Positions 26,873 to 36,020 of a DNA stretch of 37,631 nucleotides are shown in pieces; within the stretch, counting starts at the first letter, position 1, and each line of letters starts with the position of its first letter. The notes beneath the pieces are model-generated. The model did not search any database. It was not told where the DNA came from and worked only from the letters and a program-made list of their open reading frames with translations. Source of the stretch: Pleurocapsa sp. MO_226.B13 (GTDB lineage Bacteria > Cyanobacteriota > Cyanobacteriia > Cyanobacteriales > Xenococcaceae); the NCBI GenBank assembly GCA_030064795.1, contig JASJEI010000056.1, forward strand, positions 1-37,631, read 5' to 3'. Made by a program: the position numbers and the translations under genes.

Positions 26873-28606
26873 ATGGGGGGAAATATTTTGAGTAAATTGA
26901 AGAGAAAACCAAGTTTATTAGAGCCAAAAATATTTTGCAGATCCCTCGAACAGACAATTCGCTGTTGGCGATTGGCTAAGCTGTTAATCTTATTTCTCTC
27001 TAGCTGGCTCGCTGTCACAATTTTTATTAATAGTAATGTCCCAACTGTTGCCCAAGAACAAGTCTCCAGCAATCCCGCTCTAATTTATACCTACGTTCGG
27101 TTTGATGGGAGAAAGCTGTTTCCCGTGGCAGCAATGGCCGCCAAAAATTCTAGCGGTGCTTCTGGCAGTCTCTTACCGATGAATATGCGGGTTAAAAGAT
27201 ACCAACGGCAGCTACAAAAAATCGTTAGTCAAGGATTTGGAAGTCTTACTGTTACTTATCGTAATTCTGCTGGACAAACTGCGATCGTTGCTAGCGACAG
27301 ACTACGATCGCAATCATGGCAAATTGGTAATGTTACCAAACTAGATGCCCAAATCCACGGCTTATCAATACCCGTTCTCGCCGAACAGTGGAGTAACATA
27401 ATTCATTCTGCTTTAATACAAGCTCAACAGGAACGTCAACCGCAATACATACGCCGTCAATTATTCCTCAGTGGGGGAATTGTTCTGGCAATGATGTTGC
27501 TTTGCAGTTTATTTGTGATCTGGCAAAAACGCTTAAAATCAGAATGGGAAAATCTTCAGCTACAAAAAGATTCATTAATTACTCAAGAAGAAAACTTCAA
27601 TCTGAGTCAAATCAATGCTTCATCCCAAACCGAGCTTATTAATGTTATGGAGCAAAAGACGATTTGGGAAAGGCAAAAAAATTTAAATGTTCTCAAGCGA
27701 GGATTGCTACAAATTGGTCATGTAATTGTTTGGCTGGTGGGTTTGACTTATATTTTGGGGCTGTTTCCTTACACCCGCCAGCTTCAAGGATGGTTGTTTA
27801 CTAAATGGGAATTAGTAGGAATTATCTTGGGAACATATGCTGCAATTAGAATTAGCGCGGTCGTAATCGATCGCATTTTACAAGGATTGCTGGAAAAAGA
27901 TCGCGAAACCAATATTTTATCAAAGCGACGGAAGCTGCGGTTAACTACTTTTTTGCACGTTATCGGTGGAATTATTAACTATGCTTTGGTTTTAATCGGT
28001 GTATTTTTAGTTTTAGCTCACTTGCGGATTCCAATTGCTCCTTTATTAGCAGGTGCGGGTATTGTCGGTTTTGCGATCTCTTTTGGCTCTCAAAATCTGA
28101 TTAGAGACATCATTAATGGCAGTCTAATTGTTTTAGAAGACCAATATGCGATCGGTGATGTCATTACAGCAGGAGAAGCAGCGGGTTTTGTTGAAGATAT
28201 GAATCTGCGTATGACTCAATTACGGGGTGCGGGGGGACGTTTGACAACTATTCCTAATAGTAGTATTTCGATTGTTCATAACTTAACCAAAGATTGGTCT
28301 CGCTTTGAATTTAGTATTAGACTACCTCACGATGTGGATATCGAACGGGCAATGAAAATCATTGAACAGGTAGCCCAACAGATGCAAAGCGATCGAGAAT
28401 GGCAAGAACAAATTATCGACCCTGTTAATGTTTTGGGTGTCAACGATATTTCAGAAACGGGCGTAGAAATTATACTGTGGCTAAAAACTCAGCCGTTGCA
28501 GCAGTTTGTAGTAGGTCGTGAATTTCGCCGTCGTCTCAAGCTAGCTTTGGATCGAGAGGGTATTGCCATTGGTATTCCTAGGTACTTACTTGGGTTAGAG
28601 AATTGA
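26873..28606 (+). CDS. MscS-family mechanosensitive channel
   Basis: 577 residues. An N-terminal hydrophobic segment (~residues 35-60) precedes a ~130-residue domain, then a membrane helix (~205-222), a polar coiled stretch, further helices near 275-300, 312-335 and 360-385, and the MscS core. The pore helix region is LLAGAGIVGFAISFGSQNLI, followed by the beta domain (YAIGDVITAGEAAGFVEDM, IPNSSISIVHN). It opens under membrane tension to release solutes on osmotic downshock. ATG 26873 is followed by GGGGGG and then TTG 26888, which is an alternative start. Sequence after the stop stays open in frame for 60 codons but carries a repeat hairpin. Confidence 0.9.
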   Translation: MGGNILSKLKRKPSLLEPKIFCRSLEQTIRCWRLAKLLILFLSSWLAVTIFINSNVPTVAQEQVSSNPALIYTYVRFDGRKLFPVAAMAAKNSSGASGSLLPMNMRVKRYQRQLQKIVSQGFGSLTVTYRNSAGQTAIVASDRLRSQSWQIGNVTKLDAQIHGLSIPVLAEQWSNIIHSALIQAQQERQPQYIRRQLFLSGGIVLAMMLLCSLFVIWQKRLKSEWENLQLQKDSLITQEENFNLSQINASSQTELINVMEQKTIWERQKNLNVLKRGLLQIGHVIVWLVGLTYILGLFPYTRQLQGWLFTKWELVGIILGTYAAIRISAVVIDRILQGLLEKDRETNILSKRRKLRLTTFLHVIGGIINYALVLIGVFLVLAHLRIPIAPLLAGAGIVGFAISFGSQNLIRDIINGSLIVLEDQYAIGDVITAGEAAGFVEDMNLRMTQLRGAGGRLTTIPNSSISIVHNLTKDWSRFEFSIRLPHDVDIERAMKIIEQVAQQMQSDREWQEQIIDPVNVLGVNDISETGVEIILWLKTQPLQQFVVGREFRRRLKLALDREGIAIGIPRYLLGLEN

Positions 28607-28618
28607 TTTTCAGATTGG

Positions 28619-28680
28619 CTCATTGACATCCTCCCGCCGCTAAACGCGCTTCGCGCTATAGCGGGGGATGCTGAAACCGC
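28619..28680. repeat. Solo hairpin similar to IS200/IS605-type element end
   Basis: TGACATCCTCC begins at 28624. A stem TCCC-G-CCGCTA (28632-28642) pairs with TAGCGGGGGA (28659-28668), with an inner GCGC/GCGC hairpin, followed by TGAAA. The end of the isrB unit (plus strand 3637-3683) has the same order: TGACAT, CTCC, stem, GGAG, TTGAAA. No nuclease gene remains here, so this is probably a solo end or a MITE. Downstream, a 60-codon frame ending TGA 28787-28789 contains LYGCDCAGCRNMVRN, which I do not recognise. Confidence 0.5.
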
Positions 28681-28794
28681 AGCGGAATTAGATAAAGAAG
28701 GAGACAAAGCGATCCAGCTTTATGGTTGTGATTGTGCTGGCTGTAGAAATATGGTTCGCAATCTCGATCCCGATCGGGGGCAATCATGACTTGG

Positions 28795-30255
28795 TTATCT
28801 AAAAATTAGCACGCCGTCATCGATCGCTTCATAACGGAACATTTTCTTATCCCGTTGATAATTTTGAGAGTTGAGCCAAGGATGGCGATCGCCCTGTTTG
28901 GGTAACAAATGCATGACTCGCTGTATATAGCCTGGAGAGAAGTTATCAAAATAGGGTCGCGTCGTCATCTTCAGGTCTTTATCCCGTAAGCGTGGCGTAC
29001 ATTGACGCAGTTGCTTGTCGTCCATGTGGTTGAGAAGTCGGCAAAGATATTCTGCTATCAAATCGACGCGCAAAGTCCAAGAGGCATTGGTATAGCCAAG
29101 GATAGAAACTAGATTCGGTACATCCGAATACATTATGCCTTTGTAGGTATAAGTATTGGCAAAATCAACAGGTCGATTATCGACGACGAATTCGACTCCA
29201 CCAAGTATAAGAAGATTTAATCCTGTTGCCGTGACAATGATGTCAGCTGCCAATTCTCGACCAGATTTAAGCAGGATACCCTTTTCCGTAAAGGTATTAA
29301 TAAGATCGGTAACTACCTCTACTTTGCCAGATTTGATTGAATTGAAAAGATCGCTGTTGGGTACGAGACAGAGACGTTGATCCCAAGGATTATAACTTGG
29401 CGTAAAATGAGTCTTCACATCATAGTCAGAGCCAAGTTCTTGACGTACCATGTCAATCAGTGTCTCTTTGATTTTCTCAGGTTCAGTACGGGTGCGACGA
29501 TAAAAAGACTGCTGAAAGGCAATATTTTTCCAGCGCGTAATGGCATAAGCTATTTTTTCTGGCAGAAGCTTGCGTAGTAAATTGGCAATTTTATCCCGCT
29601 CGGAACGGGAGACCATGTAAGTAGGCGATCGCTGTAGCATAACTACTTGTTTCGCATCCTTGGCAATTTCGGGGACGAGGGTAACGGCAGTTGCTCCAGA
29701 GCCAATCACAATTACTTTTTTATTCTGATAGTCGAGGTCTTGAGGCCATTTTTGGGGATGAATTATCTGACCCCTAAAGCGATCGATGTTTTCAAATTTA
29801 GGGGTATAACCTTTGTCGTAATTATAGTAACCAGAACACATCAGCAGGAAATTACACTTAAAGCAGACGGTGGCTCCCGTATGTTTATTTTGGGTTTCAA
29901 CCGTCCAAGTAGCATCTGCGCTCGACCAGTTAGCTTTTTTGACAAGATGACCGTAGCGGATATGTCGGTCGATTTTGTTTTCTTTTGCAGTTTCCCGCAC
30001 GTATTTTAAGATTGATTGACCATCGGCGATCGCTTTAGCTTCCCGCCAAGGCTTGAAGTTATAACCAAAGGTATGCATATCGCTATCGGAGCGGATACCT
30101 GGGTAGCGAAATAAATCCCAAGTCCCACCCATGGCATCTCGTCCTTCGAGAATGACGTAGCTTTTATGAGGACACTTTGTTTGGAGATGATAAGCTGCAC
30201 CGATACCCGATAGTCCCGCGCCAACAATTACAACATTGAAATATTCTCCAGACAT
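28795..30255 (-). CDS. Flavin-containing (Baeyer-Villiger type) monooxygenase
   Basis: 486 residues. The FAD-binding Rossmann motif is VVIVGAGLSGIGAAYHL (GxGxxG at 12-17). The Baeyer-Villiger fingerprint FxGxxxHxxxWP is present as FRGQIIHPQKWP (160-171), and an NADPH-site Rossmann is VIVIGSGATAVTLVPEIA (~181-198). YPGIRSDSDMHTFGY (~51-65) is also typical. It would insert oxygen next to a ketone to give an ester or lactone, or oxidise N/S compounds; the substrate is unknown. It is 58 bp downstream of the alpha/beta hydrolase on the same strand, with SDR genes divergent beyond. The set recalls mycobacterial mymA-lipR-sadH. Confidence 0.9.
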   Translation of the reverse strand: MSGEYFNVVIVGAGLSGIGAAYHLQTKCPHKSYVILEGRDAMGGTWDLFRYPGIRSDSDMHTFGYNFKPWREAKAIADGQSILKYVRETAKENKIDRHIRYGHLVKKANWSSADATWTVETQNKHTGATVCFKCNFLLMCSGYYNYDKGYTPKFENIDRFRGQIIHPQKWPQDLDYQNKKVIVIGSGATAVTLVPEIAKDAKQVVMLQRSPTYMVSRSERDKIANLLRKLLPEKIAYAITRWKNIAFQQSFYRRTRTEPEKIKETLIDMVRQELGSDYDVKTHFTPSYNPWDQRLCLVPNSDLFNSIKSGKVEVVTDLINTFTEKGILLKSGRELAADIIVTATGLNLLILGGVEFVVDNRPVDFANTYTYKGIMYSDVPNLVSILGYTNASWTLRVDLIAEYLCRLLNHMDDKQLRQCTPRLRDKDLKMTTRPYFDNFSPGYIQRVMHLLPKQGDRHPWLNSQNYQRDKKMFRYEAIDDGVLIFR

Positions 30256-30313
30256 AATTTGCTTTTTAGTTAGTTCGGGGTTGTTATCGCGATCGCATTT
30301 TTTCCCACTTCTT

Positions 30314-31531
30314 TTATATTTTAGAAGCTTTTAAATTACAGGCTAAAAAACGTTCGGTGTAATATAGAGCTAGCTGATTGCTAACACCAAAAAAAATTGC
30401 ATCAAAGGCGTGTTCTGCCCAGGGAATTTCTAGGAAAATAGCAGGATTATCGGTTGTTTTTAACTTATCGTAGAGCCTTCGACCAAACTTCGCCTGTACC
30501 AAATGGTCGCGACCTGGATAAACTAACAGGGAAGGAGGTAGGTTGGATCTGAGATAGTTAATTGGAGAGGCTTGTTGATATAGTTCGGGAAACTGTTCTG
30601 GTGTGCCTCCAATAAAGTCTCGTAATACGGCTTGGGTATCGATGGGGTTGGGAACGGGCGGATCGTAATATCCTGCTGTCAGATTGTTAGGGCCATAATA
30701 GCTGACCACCGCTCGAAAAGAAACAGTATCTGGCTGATATGCAACTAGTTTAGCTAAATGACCCCCCGCCGACCTACCCATAATTGCCATTCTGTCTGGA
30801 TCGACTTCTAATTCGGCTGCGCGATTGCCAATGTAATGCAAAGCTGTTTTGACATCCTCTAATTGTTTGGGAAACTTATATTCGGGGGCATGACGATAAT
30901 CAATGGTAATTACTGAGTATCCTTGGGCTGCAATATAAGAGCTAAACTGCTCGTAATCATCAGGACTACCTTGTCTCCATGCTCCACCGTAGATGATAAT
31001 TAGGGCGGGATGTTTTCCTGTAACTAAAGGTCGATAGAGATTTAATTTCAAGTTAACATTATTGGGACTGGCAAAGATAATACCTCTTTCAACCCGAACT
31101 TCTGGACTGGGAATACCTCGAAACACATTGGCGATCGCTAATGGCTTCTGACGCATTGAGGCTTGGAGGTCTTGAGGTATGTTCTCTAGGTAGTCTGTGC
31201 CTAAAACTCTCTCCATTTCAGCAGCAAACTTTTTATTAGTAGCAGGAAACTGAAACAACGGCAAAAAGCTTAAGATTAGACCGAGCAAACTACAAATAAG
31301 TATGAGATTAGATAACCAACTTTTGTGAACTGTGGTGGTTAGCAATAAAGCGATCGCGTTAATCGCTATTAACCAAGGACTAATTTCTGGCGCGCATACT
31401 CCAAAAGGTAGTAAGGAGAATGTAGGCGCAGGAACGATTATCCATAGACTGAGGAAAAATCCCAGCATACTTAAAAGTAAGGGGATTAACCACCAAAATT
31501 GCAAAATTCCTATGAGGTTTGTTTGAGGCAT
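30314..31531 (-). CDS. Alpha/beta hydrolase (BD-FAE/esterase-like) with N-terminal membrane segments
   Basis: About 405 residues from the preferred ATG 31531. The longer reading frame from 31597 begins inside the dispersed repeat (CVHLWTFPIPK is a repeat artefact). Three N-terminal hydrophobic stretches (~residues 10-110) anchor it in the membrane. The catalytic domain has IIYGGAWRQGSPDDYEQF as the oxyanion motif (HGG replaced by YGG), the nucleophile elbow GRSAGGH, an Asp in YPGRDHLV and a His in AEHAFDAI. It is probably a carboxyl-esterase or lipase. It could hydrolyse the ester made by the neighbouring monooxygenase, which is inference. Confidence 0.82.
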   Translation of the reverse strand: MPQTNLIGILQFWWLIPLLLSMLGFFLSLWIIVPAPTFSLLPFGVCAPEISPWLIAINAIALLLTTTVHKSWLSNLILICSLLGLILSFLPLFQFPATNKKFAAEMERVLGTDYLENIPQDLQASMRQKPLAIANVFRGIPSPEVRVERGIIFASPNNVNLKLNLYRPLVTGKHPALIIIYGGAWRQGSPDDYEQFSSYIAAQGYSVITIDYRHAPEYKFPKQLEDVKTALHYIGNRAAELEVDPDRMAIMGRSAGGHLAKLVAYQPDTVSFRAVVSYYGPNNLTAGYYDPPVPNPIDTQAVLRDFIGGTPEQFPELYQQASPINYLRSNLPPSLLVYPGRDHLVQAKFGRRLYDKLKTTDNPAIFLEIPWAEHAFDAIFFGVSNQLALYYTERFLACNLKASKI

Positions 31532-31553
31532 TTGTATCGTGAGTGTGAGTTTG

Positions 31554-31660
31554 GTTTTGGGTATTGGAAAAGTCCACAGATGGACACAGATGGACACAGA
31601 TGATTTATGGTTTTACTAACTACTTCCAGGTTTTTGATATGCAGTAAACTGTATCTAATC
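31554..31660. repeat. Dispersed ~110-bp repeat, copy 2
   Basis: The second copy of the 632-752 unit, with the same block order. It has the extra ACACAGATGG tandem unit and fewer bases in the middle spacer. It lies in the divergent gap between the alpha/beta hydrolase and the first SDR gene, ending 18 bp before the SDR start. It therefore overlaps the likely promoter region of both. Confidence 0.6.
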
Positions 31661-31677
31661 AATATTAATAGGCAATT

Positions 31678-32640
31678 ATGTCCAACCTAGAGGGGAAAGT
31701 AGCATTAGTCACGGGGGCGACGCGGGGAGTTGGCAAAGGAATTGCGATCGGTTTGGCTGAGGCGGGAGCAACTGTATATATTACAGGTCGTAGTTTGGCA
31801 TCTGAGGCTTCAAATGAACGATCGGGTAGTCTTGAGGAAACTCAACTAGAAATTGAAGCAGTTGGTGGTAAATGTATTCCCGTGCAAGTGGATCATAGCG
31901 ACGACGGACAGGTACGTTTGTTGTTTGAGCGTATTAAAGACGAACAAAGACAACTCGATCTTTTGGTTAATAATGTCTTTTCAGGAGTGCGGGCAATTAA
32001 GGATGCTTCTGGTAAACCTTTTTGGCAATCTGAACCTCAGCTTTGGGATGCAATTAACAATGTCGGTTTGCGCAGTCACTATGTAACTAGTGTCTTTGCT
32101 GCTCGAATGATGAGCGATCGCTCGTCGGGAATTATTTGCACGATTTCTTCTTGGGGTGGGATGACCTATCTGTTTGGGGCTGCTTATGGTGCGGGTAAAT
32201 CGGCTTGCGATCGCCTGGCTGCGGATATGGCCGTAGAATTGAAACCCGATAATATTGCTTCGATATCTATTTGGCCGGGTATTGTGGGGACAGAACAGAT
32301 TATTGATTTTGCCCGACAAACGGATGAAGATAAGGATAGTGCTGCTTTGGGTGATGGTTACAACTGGGAAACCCCCTTACTAACGGGTAGAGCGATCGCA
32401 GCTTTGGCTAGCGACCCTAATGTTATGAAGTATACGGGGAAGGTGCAGATTGTAGCCGAACTCGCAGAAAGATATAACCTGGTAGATAAGGATGGAGATC
32501 GCCCTGCTTCTATACGCTCTTTACGTTTTTTACTTCCTTTTACTTTTCCCGCACTGAGAAAATATGGATGGTCGATCCCTAATTTTAAATTGCCCTGGTT
32601 TTTATTGCTCTGGGGAGTCTTGAAATCGCCTAAAATTTAA
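31678..32640 (+). CDS. Short-chain dehydrogenase/reductase (DHRS1-like)
   Basis: 320 residues. The NAD(P) motif is TGATRGVGKGIA (residues ~13-24). The second motif reads LVNNVFSG, where classical SDRs have NNAG. The catalytic Ser is in TISSWGGM and the YxxxK motif is YGAGK. A C-terminal extension (~residues 265-320) ends in a hydrophobic LPWFLLLWGVL. The overall layout resembles DHRS1-type enzymes. It would interconvert an alcohol and a ketone or aldehyde with NAD(P). The second SDR gene follows 39 bp downstream, so the two are likely one operon, divergent from the esterase and monooxygenase. Confidence 0.88.
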   Translation: MSNLEGKVALVTGATRGVGKGIAIGLAEAGATVYITGRSLASEASNERSGSLEETQLEIEAVGGKCIPVQVDHSDDGQVRLLFERIKDEQRQLDLLVNNVFSGVRAIKDASGKPFWQSEPQLWDAINNVGLRSHYVTSVFAARMMSDRSSGIICTISSWGGMTYLFGAAYGAGKSACDRLAADMAVELKPDNIASISIWPGIVGTEQIIDFARQTDEDKDSAALGDGYNWETPLLTGRAIAALASDPNVMKYTGKVQIVAELAERYNLVDKDGDRPASIRSLRFLLPFTFPALRKYGWSIPNFKLPWFLLLWGVLKSPKI

Positions 32641-32679
32641 ATTTGCTTCGTTTTGGTTGAAATAAAACTTAAATCTGAT

Positions 32680-33483
32680 ATGACCGAACTAGATCGAGCC
32701 GTAGTAGTTCTTACTGGTGCAACAGGTGGCTTTGGTCGAGAACTTACTCGACAGTTATTACAGGCTGGTAGCCATTTAATTCTGAGCGATATAGATCGCT
32801 CTACGTTAGATGATTATGCTGCTAAAGTCAGCAGTGAAATAACTACAGGAAAAATAATTGCTTGTATTGAGAGCGATCTTTCTCATCCCGAAGGTTGTCA
32901 AACTCTTTACGAGCGAGTCAAAGCATTAGATCTACCCATAGACATTTTAATTAACAACGCAGGTATCGGATTATTTGGTCGTATGGATGAAGTCCCCGCA
33001 GATAAATGGGAAAGATTAATGCAAGTAAACTTACTCGCACCAATGCGGTTGAGTTCTTTATTTATGGCTGAGATGATCGAGCGCAGAAAAGGACACATTG
33101 TCAATATTTCTTCTTTAGCAGGTTGGGTAGCACCAGGGGGAATGGCTCACTACTGTAGTAGCAAATTTGGTTTGCGTGGTTTTAGCGAAGGGCTTTGGAA
33201 TGAAGTAAAACCCTATAACGTTAAAGTTACAGCCGTTTATCCCTTTTTTAGTCGCACTCCTATTCTTCAGTCGGAACGTTTTGGCACACTAGCCAAAGAT
33301 ACAGAAGGTTTTCCCGAAAATTTAGCAACCGATCCAGCTAAAGTTATGGCAAAAACGATTAAAGCAATTGTACGTAACCAACTTCACGTATTCCCCGATC
33401 GCATCGCAAATACAATTCACCTGCTCAAACAGTATTTTCCCAAATTCTACGAGTTTATCGGCGATCGCCTTACAGCCAATTAA
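32680..33483 (+). CDS. Short-chain dehydrogenase/reductase (SadH-like)
   Basis: About 267 residues from ATG 32680 (a TTG 32653 nine codons earlier is possible). The cofactor motif is LTGATGGFGRELTRQL, then NNAGIGLFG, catalytic Ser in VNISSLAGWV, and YCSSK for the YxxxK. It is a classical SDR. Its size and motifs fit the SadH-type enzyme next to mymA in mycobacteria, but this is resemblance only. It is the second gene of the SDR pair. A 144-bp gap with AT-rich DNA separates it from the permease gene. Confidence 0.88.
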   Translation: MTELDRAVVVLTGATGGFGRELTRQLLQAGSHLILSDIDRSTLDDYAAKVSSEITTGKIIACIESDLSHPEGCQTLYERVKALDLPIDILINNAGIGLFGRMDEVPADKWERLMQVNLLAPMRLSSLFMAEMIERRKGHIVNISSLAGWVAPGGMAHYCSSKFGLRGFSEGLWNEVKPYNVKVTAVYPFFSRTPILQSERFGTLAKDTEGFPENLATDPAKVMAKTIKAIVRNQLHVFPDRIANTIHLLKQYFPKFYEFIGDRLTAN

Positions 33484-33627
33484 AAAATTATCAATCCTCG
33501 CTCCTCATTCCTCGCTCCTTAAAAAAGGTAAGATCGCGGATAAATCTAAAAATAATGTTAATTATGAAGGCAAATTTGGGAATGATAACAGTGTAAACGC
33601 CTAAATATTTTGCAGTTGTTTTGAAAG

Positions 33628-34401
33628 ATGAACCTAATCAGAGTTTTCACCATTGCTAATAATGGCTTTCAAGAAGTAATTCGAGATCGCATTCTCTACT
33701 TTATTGGTTTCTTTTCTTTGTTACTGATCTTGGCTCAAAGAATTATTCCCGAAATTGCAGCGGGGACACACGAAAAGATTCTTTTGGATTTTGGCATTGG
33801 TGCGATCGCGATTTTGAGCGTAATTGTGGCAATCTTTGTCGGAACGGCACTAATTAATAAAGAAATCGAAAAACGAACCCTGTTAATGTTAATTCCCAAA
33901 CCCATCAGCCGTGCCGAACTTATTTTAGGAAAACATTTAGGTTTGATGGCAGTTTTAGGAGTAACCGTGGCAATTATGATGGGGATTTATTTAGCTATGC
34001 TAAGTTTTTCTGATATTAGTTATCCTACGGGTGCTTTAGTTATAGCAGCAGTTTATCTCTTGCTGGAGCTATCTCTAATTGTGGCGGTAGCAATCTTATT
34101 TGGGATATTTACCAGTTCTATTTTGGCTACCTTGCTGAGTTTTGGAGTCTATTTGATGGGTCATTTTAGTGAAGATTTAGTGGAATTAGGTAAGCTCAGT
34201 AAAAATGCTAACATCGAAAGCCTGACTACTAGTCTATACTTAGTTTTGCCCAATCTTTCCCGACTAGATCTAAAAAACGAGGCAGTATATGGCTTGTTAC
34301 CAAATTCTGCCGAACTGATCAGTCATGCTCTGTATGGCCTTTTATATACCGCTTTGCTATTGATAATTTCAATGATGATTTTTGCTCAAAAAGAATTTTA
34401 A
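33628..34401 (+). CDS. ABC-2 type transporter permease
   Basis: 257 residues with about six membrane helices. The N-terminus MNLIRVFTIANNGFQEVIRD is a typical ABC-2 permease entry. IEKRTLLMLIPKPISRAELILGKHLG (shown here in two parts in the protein, residues ~78-103) is the conserved cytosolic loop with the 'K-P-I-S-R' element that contacts the ATPase. The substrate could be a lipid, polysaccharide or peptide. No ATPase gene is adjacent, so the partner is elsewhere. It is preceded by a small AT-rich gap and followed by a GCGCGA palindrome. Confidence 0.85.
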   Translation: MNLIRVFTIANNGFQEVIRDRILYFIGFFSLLLILAQRIIPEIAAGTHEKILLDFGIGAIAILSVIVAIFVGTALINKEIEKRTLLMLIPKPISRAELILGKHLGLMAVLGVTVAIMMGIYLAMLSFSDISYPTGALVIAAVYLLLELSLIVAVAILFGIFTSSILATLLSFGVYLMGHFSEDLVELGKLSKNANIESLTTSLYLVLPNLSRLDLKNEAVYGLLPNSAELISHALYGLLYTALLLIISMMIFAQKEF

Positions 34402-34464
34402 ATTTTTACTTTGAAAACGAAAAAATTCAGCTAGACTAAAATTTCTAAGTAAGATCTAAGTAAG

Positions 34465-34480
34465 AGCGCGATTTCGCGCT
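34465..34480 (+). terminator. Short GC palindrome after the permease gene
   Basis: AGCGCG (34465-34470) pairs with CGCGCT (34475-34480) around ATTT, 64 bp after the permease stop. T-rich sequence follows further downstream. It is weak as an intrinsic terminator. Confidence 0.3.
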
Positions 34481-34681
34481 TGTGTTCTCTTTTCTCTAAC
34501 TAAATAGGAATTTTATCGCTATCCTCAAAATGACGCATTTGAAACCAAACTGCTTTTAGTTTCACGTAAAGCCATTAAGTAAAGGTTTATATAAAATTGG
34601 GATTGAGACAAAAAGGTTGATAGATACTATATAAACAAGAAGATCGATTAATTTACATTATTTCATTGAGTATTTATAACT

Positions 34682-35920
34682 ATGTCTGACAGTTCTGGGT
34701 CGATTTTACAGCTACAACCAAAAGTAACAGCACTCAGCAACGTGAATCTTCTCATCGTCACCGATAACACTAATGACTTTCAGGCGATCGCCTCTACATT
34801 GTATGCAGCGGATCTTAACTTTACCTACGATCTTATTAGCACCGAGCAAATAGGAGAAATAGATTCCTCCAAAAAATATAATGCTATTTTGTATGACTAT
34901 GTTCAAACTAAGAAGAGCGAGCCTGTCTCTTCTCTAATCGAGAAACTTCAATGGTGGTGTCATCTTTACCCCAACACTCCCTTAATTTTGATTACCGATG
35001 CTTTAGGAGACGAACAGGCGGTAAATTTAGTTCAGTCGGGAGTTGATGGCTATGTACTCAGGCATAAACTCTATCTCTTGCCCAATATTCTGCAAACAAC
35101 CCTATTTAATTTTTTTAGCAACCAGACAATCATTGCTCAACAGCAAGATTTAATCTTAGAGCAGAAAGAAAAAATAGAGCAGCTTAAAGCAGAAAAACAA
35201 ACTTGGCTGGCCCAAGAAAAAGCTAATCAAGAACATATCTCCCATCTCAGTCACGAATTACGTAGCCCAATTTCTTCTATTTTGGGTTTTGCTCGAATGC
35301 TCAAAGAGCAATATTATGGCCCTTTAAATGCCAAACAACTCCAATATACCAAGGGAATCCTTAGTTCTGGCGAACATTTGCTAGCTTTAGTCAAAAACTA
35401 CCTGGATATAGTCAAAATTGATGCTTGCAAGCAAACCTTAGATCTAGAAAGATTAGCCGTAGAAGAAATTTGCCAGGCAGCTTTATTTATTGTCGAAGAA
35501 AAAGCCAAGCAAAAAGGGTTGGAGTTGGTCTTCGATCCAGGAAATAATCTTGACTTCTGTACTGCTGATTCGGTGCGCCTGAAGCAGATTTTGATTAACC
35601 TACTCAGCAATGCCATTAAATTCACCGATCGTGGTTCGGTAACTCTCAAGGTCGAACTTGAGAACGATTGGCTCTATTTTACGGTAATTGATACAGGGGT
35701 AGGCATCTCCAGAGAAAATATGACCAAACTATTTAAGCCTTTTCCTCAGATTACCAGTCATCACGAAAGTACCGGTTTGGGTTTGGCACTCTCTCGCAAA
35801 TTAGCTCGACTTCATGGTGGAGATATTAGTGTAACTTCCGAGCTAGGTAAAGGTAGTCGCTTTACTCTTTGCCTACCCCAACACCCCCTTGCATCCTCAG
35901 AGGATAGCCAGAGTAGATAG
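34682..35920 (+). CDS. Receiver-histidine kinase (REC-HisKA-HATPase)
   Basis: 412 residues. N-terminal receiver-like domain (~20-140): the acceptor Asp72 is in AILYDYV, Thr105 in LILITDA, and Lys129 in LRHK. The acidic pocket is weak (VTDN). A coiled coil (~150-185) links to HisKA with the H-box HISHLSHELRSPIS (His191). The ATPase domain has N310 in NLLSNAIKF, DTGVGI (337-342) and GLGLAL (365-370). All kinase boxes are intact, and there is no membrane segment, so it is a cytosolic hybrid kinase fed by another kinase through its receiver. No output regulator is adjacent. TATAAC precedes the ATG, with no clear ribosome site. Confidence 0.92.
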   Translation: MSDSSGSILQLQPKVTALSNVNLLIVTDNTNDFQAIASTLYAADLNFTYDLISTEQIGEIDSSKKYNAILYDYVQTKKSEPVSSLIEKLQWWCHLYPNTPLILITDALGDEQAVNLVQSGVDGYVLRHKLYLLPNILQTTLFNFFSNQTIIAQQQDLILEQKEKIEQLKAEKQTWLAQEKANQEHISHLSHELRSPISSILGFARMLKEQYYGPLNAKQLQYTKGILSSGEHLLALVKNYLDIVKIDACKQTLDLERLAVEEICQAALFIVEEKAKQKGLELVFDPGNNLDFCTADSVRLKQILINLLSNAIKFTDRGSVTLKVELENDWLYFTVIDTGVGISRENMTKLFKPFPQITSHHESTGLGLALSRKLARLHGGDISVTSELGKGSRFTLCLPQHPLASSEDSQSR

Positions 35921-36020
35921 AAATATTTCTGGTTAGGTCGAGGTAGCTATTACTAGCTTACTTTTCCTGTCCGAATCGAACGGCTATTCAAATGTATTCA
36001 CTTTGCGATCGACTGACTTC

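Noticed and set aside
31532..31597. Longer start for the alpha/beta hydrolase
   Set aside because: The extra 22 residues are encoded by the dispersed repeat, whose similar copy at 0.6 kb also produces a CVNLWTF-like string in a non-coding place.
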